Positions 12,301 to 24,300 of a stretch of 64,000 nucleotides of DNA are shown here, in pieces; within the stretch, counting starts at the first letter, position 1; every line of letters starts with the position of its first letter. The DNA comes from Pogonophryne albipinna. Lineage: Eukaryota; Chordata; Actinopteri; Perciformes; Artedidraconidae. Location: the NCBI GenBank assembly GCA_028583405.1, contig CM053253.1, forward strand, positions 11,357,112-11,421,111, given 5' to 3'. The notes beneath the pieces are model-generated. The model made no database searches and was not told the DNA's origin. It saw only the letters and a list, made by a program, of their open reading frames with translations. The position numbers were made by a program, and so were the translations under genes.

Positions 12301-15300
12301 CTAATCTGAGTTATTAGTTTACATTGCTAGTCTTATTACAAATAGCACAACTATTCAGTAGTCTTAACTCCAACGTATGTCTTGATAATAAATACCACCA
12401 AATCGCTTTTTTAAAATTCTGCCAATCCAAAAGCAAGTGTATTACAATGCATAACGCTGCACGCCAGCTGTTTGGTATTTTGGACATGTGAACTACACCT
12501 CTATGACTCATTAAAGGCACTTGAAAAGTTTGGGAGTTAACATTAAATGAGAGCAGCGGCCCATGTTTTGTTCACAAAAGAAGTGTTGAGCTTTTATTTT
12601 ATTGCTGAGTGTCGAAGAGAAGCTCAAGCTTTGACTGGCTTATCAAGTACAGCATGGTGTGAAGCCAAACAATGTTAAACCTGTCGACAAATTGGACCAC
12701 ATTTAAATATCATCTCATCAGTTTATTTAATACTGTTATCAATCTGTGCGCCAAACTCTGTTGAAAAAGCAGCAGGCTAAATGTCAAACAAGAACAATAC
12801 AGTGTGTCTCTTGGCTGATGTCTGAAATGTCATGGAGATATACCAGAACAGTGTTCAGTCATGTATATGAAATTAAAATACTTGACACATTGATTTACTT
12901 CCATTGATGCTATATTCACCCTGTTTTGAGTTGGAGGCTGTTACCGGCTGCTGGAGCGCGCTGCACTAGCATCCTAAGAGTTAACCAAGACGGGAAATAC
13001 AGCTGTGGCTCTAGTACGGAGGCTGCTGTGTTTTCTCAGGATGACTCATGCACATGCACTGCTTTAGAAACATCTTAACCAAGCTGCATAATTTAATTTT
13101 CTTTATTCCTGTCTCCTCGATCATCAGTGACGTACTGATGTTGTCAGGTGTTTCCCTTGGTTAAAAATGAATGAAGCTTTTCCAGATTTAGGCTGTCAAT
13201 ATTTACTCTGGTCTCATTTTCCTTAGGTTCACCAAGAATCTGTCCCCTGACAAGATCAACCTGAGCACGTTGAAGGGGGAGGGGCAGCTGTCCAACCTGG
13301 AGCTCGATGAAGAGGTTCTGCAGAACATGCTGGACCTGCCAACCTGGCTGGCTGTCACCCGGGTCTACTGCAACAAGGCCGCCATCAGGGTATGTTACTA
13401 TTGAGTGGTCTAACCTGATTGTGTAGCTGCTCTAAAAGGTGGGGCTGTCTCTCTTTTGTAAGACACAAAGCTGGTACAGAAAAAGTTCATAATTCATGTT
13501 TGTATTTGTCTATGGTTCTTTTTTTAAACTATACAAGGGTTTTCTGTTTATTAATGTCAGGAGCTTTGAGAGTTGTTAGAAAAATATCACTCGTCACCGG
13601 CTTCAGCTTCAATATCAGGATACATGTATTTATTATCCTTGCAAGAATGGAAGTAGTCATCACATACAGAGCATATGGCACAACTAGTTCCTGAACAGTG
13701 TCCTTCACATGCTTTAGAAATCTGGGTGTAGTGATGGACTCAGACCTGAATTATAACAGTCACATTACAACAGTTATTAGGTCTGCATACTATCACCTGA
13801 AGAACATATCTAGGATTAAAAAACTAATGTCACAGCAGGATTTAGAAAAACTTGTCCATGCTTTTATTTTCAGTAGACTCGACTACTGCAATAGTGTCTT
13901 CACAGGGCTCACAAAAGAATCCATCAGAAAGCTGCAGCCGATTCAGAACGCTGCTGCTCGAGTCCTCACAAACACTAAAAGAGTGGATCACATCAGTGCG
14001 GTTCTGAAGTCTTTACACTGGCTTCCAGTCGACCAAAGAATTGATTTTAAAATACTATTACTAGTTTTTAAATCACTAAATGGCTTAGGACCGAGGTATA
14101 TAAACGATCTCCTGCATAACTACACTGAACAAAAATATAAACGCAACACTTTTGTTTTTGCTCCCATTTTTCATGAGATGAACTCAAAGATCTAAAACAT
14201 TTTCTATATACACAAAATAACCATTTCTCTCAAATATTGTTCACAAATCTGAAAAAATCTGTGATAGTGAGCACTTCTCCTTTGCCGAGATAATCCATCC
14301 CACCTCACAGGTGTGGCATATCAAGATGCTGATTAGATAGCATGATTATTGCACAGGTGTGCCTTAGGCTGGCCACAATAAAAGGCCACTCTGAAACGTG
14401 CAGTTTTGCTTTATTGGGGGGGTCTGGGGGGGTCCGAAAACCAGGCAGTATCTGGTGTTAGGGGTAGGGTTAGGGTTAGGGTAATGTTGTGAATCGAGTG
14501 GCCTGTGTTCGTCGTCCATAACATACGCCTGCCCATACCATAACCCCACCACCACCATGGGCCACTCGATTCACAACATTACCCTAACCCTAACCCTAAC
14601 CCTACCCCTACCCCTACCCCTCACACCAGATACTGACTGGTTTTCGGACCCCCCCAGACCCCCCCAATAAAGCAAAACTGCACGTTTCAGAGTGGCCTTT
14701 TATTGTGGCCAGCCTAAGGCACACCTGTGCAATAATCATGCTGTCTAATCAGCATCTTGATATGCCACACCTGTGAGGTGGGATGGATTATCTCGGCAAA
14801 GGAGAAGTGCTCACTATCACAGATTTTTTCAGATTTGTGAACAATATTTGAGAGAAATGGTTATTTTGTGTATATAGAAAATGTTTTAGATCTTTGAGTT
14901 CATCTCATGAAAAATGGGAGCAAAAACAAAAGTGTTGCGTTTATATTTTTGTTCAGTGTATGAACCATCCAGGAGTCTCAGGTCCTCTGGGTCGGGTCTG
15001 CTCTCTGTTCCAAGAATAAGAACTAAACATGGAAAAGCAGCGTTTAGCTATTATGCCCCGACAATCTGGAACAAACTGCCCGAATCGTGCACGCCCGCTG
15101 AAAGACTTCCTATTTTCAAATCCAGACTAAAAACATATCTATTTGCCGCTGCTTTTAATTGAGCTGTTCATACTCACACTGCAGTATGCCTTCTATTCAT
15201 GTATTCTGTACCTGCTGTGTTTATTTATTTATTTCATTATCTTTGCTTTTTTATCCCTGTTTTTAAATGCCATTTAATAATGTGTTTATGCTGTATTTAT

Positions 15301-18300
15301 TCTTAAATGTCTTTTTGTTTTTATTTTGTAAAGCACTTGTCGCGTGCTGAAAGGGGCTATATAAATAAAATTGCATTGCCTTGCCTTTATATACAAGAGA
15401 GGGTGTTACACAGTGACAGGATGGAGGAATACCGGTTCAAAGTAGTATACGATGTTTTGTTAAGATTAGCTAAGACCCACGTCAGAAATGATCATGCTTG
15501 TCATATGCCTATCTCCATAGAGGCTGACCATCATGTTCATCACATAGCTTTCATATGCCTAAAACAGTCCTGATGCTCTTCTCGGTAATCATACATCCTG
15601 TCATGTACGCAGTTACAGTTGGGCCTGATATTGACATTTAGTATTTTCCCAACAAGAGTGGTAGAGGAAATGAGCAGTGTCAGTACCACAGAGATGAGCC
15701 CTGCTAGAGGCACTGCTGCGGACATTATGATGCTTAGACAAGCACTGGTTATCAGTAATGGAGAGGCAAGCCGTGATTCAGAGGGACACAAAAGGCCAGA
15801 GGCTGCTGTGATCCTGGGATAAACTGGATGCCGTGCACTGGGCTATCAGCATTAAGGATGCACAATAAGGCATTTTATTTAGCTGGTACTGTCAAAGCAA
15901 TTACTACCCATGGTTCACATGGCTGATCTAGAAAAAGAACCCATCATTTAAATTGTTGATCAAAAAATAGCACACTTGATTTAAAAGAAAAAGTGGTGTT
16001 ACAACCTGTCTAGCTGTGTAGGAAGAGTTTTTACCCGGCTGACTCTGGGTAAAAACTCATTTTTTTAAACGTATTACTGGAATTCACTTGTTTGTTTTCC
16101 TATTCCCAATGCCCCTGGCTAACCTCTCATAAAAAAGCTAAAAAATGTAGACCAATATACCCTGAAATGTTAGCTTGGTCTGTACTTGGCTGTTTATCAG
16201 TTCCTTCTTTTAATAAAGTATGATGTTGATTTTAGAAGTCTTGGCTCACCACCAGGTCAACGTTTGACTTTTTGTTCCTGATGGATATATTTGAACTTGT
16301 ATATTTGAATACTTGTCATTGTTAGCGTGTTAGCATGCTTGTCATAATAAAAAATGTGTGTTATTTAAATTTGACCTTGATTTGAAAGCAATGTCAAAAA
16401 TCTCAGGAATTTCTTTAAGCTGCTCCTGATATTCAAGCTAGGTCTTGGACGCAGAGTATAGAGGATTTGTTCAGCTCTCAGTGCTGTTTTTCTATCTATA
16501 TGTTACTGTTTATCATCTTCAGACATCTTTAGGCACAACATTAGGTTTCATTGCTATGCAAATAACTCTCTGACATAATCACAGTCATTTGGCTGCTTTC
16601 ATTTCTGCTTTGAGACACTCACTGCGTGAAGGCTAACAATGTCCTTTTGAAAGCTCTTGCAAATGTAAATGCAGTAATTACTAACTATTGTGATTCATTA
16701 GCCCAACATGTTGTCAAACACTGCAACAGCTTCTTTGTTTTCTTTGTATTCTTAGATAATTTGGTAAAAACAAGCCCTTTTCTTAAAAGCTTTGGAACAT
16801 TGTTACAATCAAAACACTCCTGTCTTCAGAAAACATGCAGTCCAACCATGTGAAAACTGATCTATTAAATGTGACATTATGTTTTTGTAATAGTCAACAC
16901 TTAAATGTCCATTACTGTCTTTTTTATGTTAATTATGTCCTTCACTTTTTCTTCTCTTCGTCTAATAATGAATGCTTTATTTCTCTAATGCTGTCATTTG
17001 TAGTTTAAGTACATTGTAATAATAACTAAACTGATGATATGTGATTTGTTTAATATAAATATCAGTATAACTCTGAATAATACAGTGTGGCAGTTCTTGT
17101 CGTCACTCTTCATCACGTTGCAGGAGCTTGATGTCCACAGTGCCCTTGTGCCCTGTGAATGTTAAACAGTGCAGAATGCTGTGGCAAGTGTTTGTGTCTG
17201 ACTCTGTGGACCTTGCTGTTCTGTCTTTGTAGATACAATGGACAAAGTTGAAAACAAGCCCCATCTGTCTGGTAAGAGCGATGTTATTTGTGTCCTTCTC
17301 CAGAGTTTTGCACATTTCTGCAACACTGGGCCTCTCCCTTTTATCCCAAAATAACTTTGGCATGACCCTGCACAGTTATTTGGCTGTTTGGTTATAGTTC
17401 TCCAGAGGTTGTGCTCTCTGTCCTGTTATCATGTTTGAATGTTAGTATTAAATATGCACAATTAATTGAAATGTTATATCGAAATCGCAATATGGATTAA
17501 GCAATATACAAAACCACAGTAGGCTCCTTTAGTAAAGGGACATTTGTGATTAATCTCATTCTGAATAAAATATAGTGTTTCCAGGCCTACCGACCTAATA
17601 AATAAATGGCAGATACTATTTGCACCCGGGTGTCCGTAGTTAACAATGCTATTTACACCTGGGTGTCCGGACCGTAGCTAACAATGATATTTGCACCTGG
17701 GTGTCCGTAGTTAACAATGCTATTTGCGCCCGGGTGTCCGTAGTTAACAATGATATTTGCACCCGGGTGTCCGTAGTTAACAATGCTATTTACGCCCGGG
17801 TGTCCGTAGTTAACAATGCTGTATACACCCGGGTGTCCGTAGTTAACAATGCTATTTACACCTGGGTGTCCGGACCGTAGCTAACAATGATATTTGCACC
17901 TGGGTGTCCGTAGTTAACAATGCTGTATACACCCGGGTGTCCGTAGTTAACAATGCTATTTACGCCCGGGTGTCCGTAGTTAACAATGCTGTATACACCC
18001 GGGTGTCCGTAGTTAACAATGCTATATACACCCGGGTGTCCGTAGTTAACAATGATATTTGCGCCCGGGTGTCCGTAGTTAACAATGCTGTATACACCCG
18101 GGTGTCCGTAGTTAACAATGCTATTTACGCCCGGGTGTCCGTAGTTAACAATGCTGTATACACCCGGGTGTCCGTAGTTAACAATGATATTTGCACCCAG
18201 GTGTCCGTAGTTAACAATGCTATTTGCGCCCGGGTGTCCGTAGTTAACAATGCTATATACACCCGGGTGTCCGTAGCTAACAATGATATTTGCACCCGGG

Positions 18301-21300
18301 TGTCCGTAGTTAACAATGCTGTATACACCCGGGTGTCCGTAGTTAACAATGCTATTTACGCATTAATGATAATGCGAATGATGTTTCAAAAATGATATCC
18401 CTAATAGTATCTCTATTGCAAAATCAGTCAAAAATAATTGCTAAACTAGTTATTTGCCCTAGTAATTTTATGACTTTATTCATGTTCAGTCAATTATTTG
18501 CGGGGTATTAAAGTTTCATTATTTTCTTTAATATTATCTGTGCAGTTCTTGGATAAGGTTGAGGTAGAAATGCGGACATGTGAGGAGCCGCGTCCACCAA
18601 ACGGCCCCTCTCCCATAGCTATCACAGCAGGACAGAGGTAAGCATGCAAATATCTTTATATTAATCAGACGACTAAAACTACATACCATGATGACTATGC
18701 CTTTACTCGAGGTTTAATTGTGTATTTCCAGTGAATACGGCTTTGCAGAGAAAGTGGTGGAGGGCATGTCAGTGAGGATCAACAACATCACCATCAAGGT
18801 TCAGGCTCGTGCCTTCCACGCCTCCTTCGAGCTCTGGCAATTACAAGGAAACAGCCTGAACCCCAAATGGGAGAGCAGTGACCTCCGATACACCCGTGTC
18901 ACCGACCCGAAGAGAGGAGAGGTACAGCACACCTATTATCTCCCTCTTCAGCTTTACACAGCTCTGACTGGACGTTGTATGCAAGGCCTAGCTAAACAAA
19001 ATGTTTCACCACAGAAACGGTGAGTGCTCATTAGGCCTGCAGTGAATCATTTAATCAAGCCACTTCAATTGGATTATTATTAGCTGCAGGGGCCATAAAG
19101 AGATGAACAACCTTTCAGAATGAGGTTTTGTAAGCCACTTAAAAGGAAATACGCCTTTTCCTTCTCGTTGGGTCAAATAAAAACCATTAGCCGTGCCACA
19201 TCAGTAGCGATTTTATATAACTTGTGTTCTTTGTCTCATAGTGGTTTTAAGCAGGATCAAGCTGGAGGGTTTAATATGTTTATTGTTTCAATCAGGTGTT
19301 GACATTCAAAGAAATAAACTGGCAGAGTCTGCGTATCGAGGCGGATGCCATTGAGAGTAACGACCAGGATCTTGGTAGCACGCCGCTCCGTCTCATCACC
19401 AACCAGGGACGCATTCGCATCGCTCTAAAGCGCCGAGTAAGACTGTTTCTAACGTTCATATATTATTCTGTCATGGAAATCTGAATAGCAAACTATTTGT
19501 CACAAGTTGAATTCATCGTTGTTCTGTCTAGATAAAGGACTGTAACGTGCTGGCATCCAAGCTGCTCTTCATTCTGGACGACCTGTTGTGGGTGCTGACG
19601 GACTCTCAGCTCAAAGCCATCATACATTACGCCAAGTCTCTGAGCGAGGCCATGGAGAAGTCGGCCCAGCAGAGGAAGAGCAGGACGGCAGAGTCCCTAC
19701 AGGTCTGCTGATCAATGTTTGGGAGAAAAGTCAGTGTGAAGAGGCATAATAAACCTGCAACATGATATGAGATTAAACACCTAGTGGACATAAAAACGTT
19801 AAATGTCTTCCAATGAAAAGGTCTCTTGGAGATAAAGTTCATATTTAAAACCTCAAACTCAAAAATGTACTCCGCCTCCAAGAATTCAGTCTGTTTCTAT
19901 TTTCAGCTCTCATTGCTTTCCAAAGCAACCATCAATGTTCAGTTTGGGGATTTTTTCAGCCTTTTTATGCATTTTTTTGTCTTTGCACATTATAGACTGC
20001 CCCATCGAACATGCATAGAATATATATTTTTCAAGCTCAAACTTGGCTATAAATCGGATTTCTACTGATTTCTACGTTTTTCTTAATTCCCAAAACTATA
20101 AAGCTGCAAGGAAACCAAACTACAAGAGAAATTACACATTGACATACAAATGTAGAATCTCTTTTGATAAGCACCTTATTGTCTCATTATTTAACAATCC
20201 AAGGTTGTTCAAATATTGTCAGGTTTTTAACTCAAACACAACTATACTGTAAATAACTGACTTTAAAAAGAAAATTCTACAGATATAAATACATGTAAAA
20301 GCAACAAAAGCTTGGTTCTACATTATACATTCTAAAGTTATAGTACTAAAAAGAAAAGAAAACAAAGCATATTAACAGATAACAGACAGTAACAAAACAA
20401 AGACTTAAATATAGTTGCTTCAAGCCTATTTCTAGATATGTTAACTATATATTATAGTTGTAACTTGTTTGTGTTTCCCTATATATTTCTTTTGCAAGAT
20501 ATTTTTTCCTCATTTTTGTCCATCATCTTGATAATTTAGATGTTTGACCTCCTCTCTGTTTCAGACCGCTCCTCCTTCTCCTGGCCTCCACAACCTGTGG
20601 ACAGAGACCCCCCCCGCCCCTGCTGGCCCCCCCAGCACCACCAGTCAATACTTTGATCTCTACGATGTTAAGGAGTCTTCTTACCACACCTTCATTTCCC
20701 GCTTGGACCTACACATATGCAACGACAGCTCTTCATTGGATGACGGTTAGTTGGAAATAGTCCTTATTGAATTTGAAGGATAACGTCAAGCTGTTTCCTG
20801 TCACTTATCATGTGATCTCTCACAGATGAGGCTCCCCCACCGGGCCTGCAAGGTGCCATGCAGCTGACATTCAGGAGGCTGGGCTTTGACTATTATCCCG
20901 TCCACAGACCGGGTGAGTGTGAGGGAGCTTTTCAACGCAGTTCACCCAGAGGCCTGTCCTGCTCCCACTTTATCCACAGCATTCATTCAGGACTAGCTTT
21001 AGGGAGGATTTTCTACTCAAGCGGACTAATTGCCTGGGAGTGTGTGCCCACTGCCATTATTCTCTGTGGAATTCCTCCAGTGTAGAATGTGGAGCAGCTG
21101 CGTCGCCTGTGGAGCCGATTATGGTCAATTAACCACAGACCACAAACCTTTACTAAGCTATTTGTTTGATTAAGAATTACGGTCTTTGAATATTAAATAA
21201 AGATTTATGCATATACCAACCCAGGTCAGTTTTATACACATGTTGTATACTTATCCAAACATCCAACTTTGAAAAATGGCCAAGGTTGTTGACAAATACA

Positions 21301-24300
21301 AAAGAATGCACTCTAATTTACAGGAAGTTGCTGATACAGAAAAAGCTATTCTACTTTCAATTCTTCCGGATACTTTTTAAACATAGTCTTAGTCATGTGT
21401 AACATTTCCTTGTCAATTTGTATTAAATATAGTCCTTTTTATCCTGTTTTAGTAGACTAAAAGGCTCAGCATTCTGTTCTTATATTTGTCAAGAAATCAG
21501 TTACTATTTTGTTCAAGTTTTACTCAATGAAAACTGTTTAAATTGTTCTTTATAGTCATCAGATTATATTTTATACATTTGACTCATTCTAGTCTACCTT
21601 AGTTATGAACTTGTTCCTTTCACCATGCCCTCCTTATTGTTGTTGTTAACCCTAATGTAAGTATATGACAGACCCTGGTACATGGTGAACAATAAACAGT
21701 GCGTCAGGTTTTTGTTCAGAAGAAATGAGTTTGAAGCCTCGAATGGTGGCTGAATCAAATCCTTGTTGTTTCCTCTCTAAATCAGCTGATGGATGTCGGC
21801 ACTGGGAGCGCTACAGTGGAGCCATGGAGGCTCAGGCTCAGTGGGCCGGGAAACTCCTGCAGGAGTATCAGAGGAAGGTCCAGGCTGCTGGGATCCCCGG
21901 GCCCCACTCTGAGGCCCCCCAGCCCAACAAGGACTCCCCCGCAAAGACAGTACGAGGTATGAGTGCAGAATTATAATATGTCAAAGCTTAAAGGACTCAG
22001 ATAAATTGCACAGATCTACATGATTACTTGTATTTCCTTTATAACACAAGAAAATCCTACCACCTATAGTGTACTCGTATTATATATAGAAAAGTCTATA
22101 TACTGGTCTATAGTGTATACATATCTATATTCCTGTCTATAGTACTGTTTATATTATGAGGTCTATATTATTTCTACCTTATTTTTATCAAAATGTATAC
22201 TACTGTTAATAGTGCTTACACCTTTTAATGCTGATAATACTGTATTTACTTTAGCTGTCATATTTATATACTTATTTTATACATAGGCTTGCCCTTCTGG
22301 TTAGACGCTAACTGCATTTTGAGTCCTACTATTATACTCTGTGCAATAAGAACAAACGTGAATGTAATTTAATGAAATCTAAAAGAAATACCACAAAGTT
22401 ACCACTATTGAATTATGTACCCATTTCCAACAAATCTACAGATGGCTCAGTAACCACACATTTTTTATGATAACAAAGAAACAAACCGTAACCAGTAAAG
22501 GTATTTCTCAATGTGTGTCATGATCTTACCGAGCAGCAGACTTGCTCTTTGTAAATGAGTCATTTCTGACTGGAAGGGATTTCTCCCCCACTCTCATTCT
22601 TCAGATGGTCAGTCCAGCCCTAAGTCGGGACCCTCCCCCTCTGAGCAGGCAGCAGGCAGGACCTGCACTGCTCCTTCAGGGTCCTCGCTGAAGAGGCTGC
22701 GCTCCTGCTGCGTGGTGGTCAGGGTGGACGACGTGGACATTCACCAGGCAAGCCTAAATGAATTAACTGATTAGATTGACCTGCTCCAGCACAAGCCTTA
22801 CTTCTGTTCTTCAGACATAGCAGTCAGGCTGTATCTTTGGACAAGGCTTGACCTCGACTTACATTCAGAATATTTTAGTGACGACAAAGCAGTGAGGAAT
22901 GGTATTAATACTATGGAAACAGGAGTTTACAATCTTACAATTCTTAAAAAGATCCAATCCGCATCATGCCACAGACTGGTGGATCCAACAACAGGGACAT
23001 ATCAGCAACATCCATCAGCTCTTTAAAAGAATGACGTCACCATACGTTTTATACAGTCAAAGGTCACTGGTTGCATTCATGACATAACTGCCTACAGTTA
23101 ACATGGAAAACATGAATAGTTTGTGTGTAAAGCAGGTATTGGTTGATTAATTGATAAAAAACACTCTTTACAACTCTTTGCAGTGAGCATGCTTAATATC
23201 TGGCCACAATCATTATCAAGATGAGGCCTAATTGAGGTGCTTTATTCCATCACGATTGGACAAATGATAACTTTTGAAAAAAGATGTGTGTGTATAAAAC
23301 TGGCTCTTCTCCCAAACTGTAGCTCAATGGTAAGCTAGCTGACTAACACAAGTGTCATGTGCTGCAGTGAGCTCTTCACTTGCAGTTAGCCCACCTGGGA
23401 AAAACCAGTGCCAGGCATTTGCATGACAGGCCGTACGGAGGGAACAAAAGTCTCCTCTGTTCTGCCCAGCTATCTAATTTGTTTGATCAGATTGCTGCTC
23501 TGTTATATTGATGTGATTATGTGTAAATGCATCAAATTGCCCCTCTGGGAAACCTTTACAATAGATTGAGCTGTACAAACAACCAGCCTTGATATATTTT
23601 TTAGCCATGCACCTTTCTTCAGTCAAATACATCAGTAAGAAAAGAGAAAGTCTCTCCACTTGGCTGCTCTGGTGTTTTCATCTGAGACGGAGAAACCCCC
23701 AGCCTCTTCAGATTACACTCTCAGTGGTTCTGCAATTTCACTTCGGACATTTTCGACTTTTCATCATGAAAGAAAGTAACATTTCCAGGTCTATTTAAAG
23801 TCAAAGACACTTATAGTTCCCCTTTTTAAAAGAATAAGAGACCCCGGGAACATTTTCTATATGCCTTCAGTTTATGACAGGAAGTCACTCATGTCCTAAC
23901 TCAAGAGGTTTAGTTTTGTTATATGCAACATTCCTTTGTTGAGAAATTGAGTTCCTTTTTTCCGTTTGTTATTATGTTCTGAATGAAGTAGATTTACCCC
24001 AAAACAAATCCCATATTTAGTTATATTTACACAACTGTTCTAACTTCTACACATCAACATTCAGGTGTCTACAAGAGGCCGTCAAAACAAGAAGACCCGG
24101 TCCTTTTTATCCTGCAACCGTAAAGCCTTGCGTTTACCAGACAACGTACCAGCAATTCATCTGCAGTTCACTGAGTACTACTTTCCTGACAACACCAGCT
24201 TTACAGGTATTCTGCGTTTGCATGTATTTAGCCATATTTGTTGTGTTCTCTCTCAAGTTTAGATCTCTTATAAGCATTGTATGTCCGCTGCATTTAAATG

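Larger units (their letters stand above)
13390..17232 (+). other. bltp3a: bltp3a intron 2
   Basis: It carries the L2-type LINE fragment split by the palindromic Tc1-derived element (13690-15390) and a short perfect hairpin at 16025-16058. The stretch 15390-17232 is otherwise AT-rich with no recognised feature. Confidence 0.7.
17272..18545 (+). other. bltp3a: bltp3a intron 3
   Basis: Bounded by CTG|GTAAGA and GTGCAG|TTC. More than half of it is the 33-bp minisatellite. The unit number will change the intron length between individuals if the array is polymorphic. Confidence 0.8.

Noticed and set aside
11917..12520. Two minus-strand frames of 68-105 codons
   Set aside because: No family motif, no splice partners and AT-rich composition; they are chance frames in an intron.
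17904..18395. 163-codon open frame with an 11-residue repeat
   Set aside because: It is the 33-bp minisatellite read in frame; the opposite strand is open as well, and no promoter or splice context suggests a gene.
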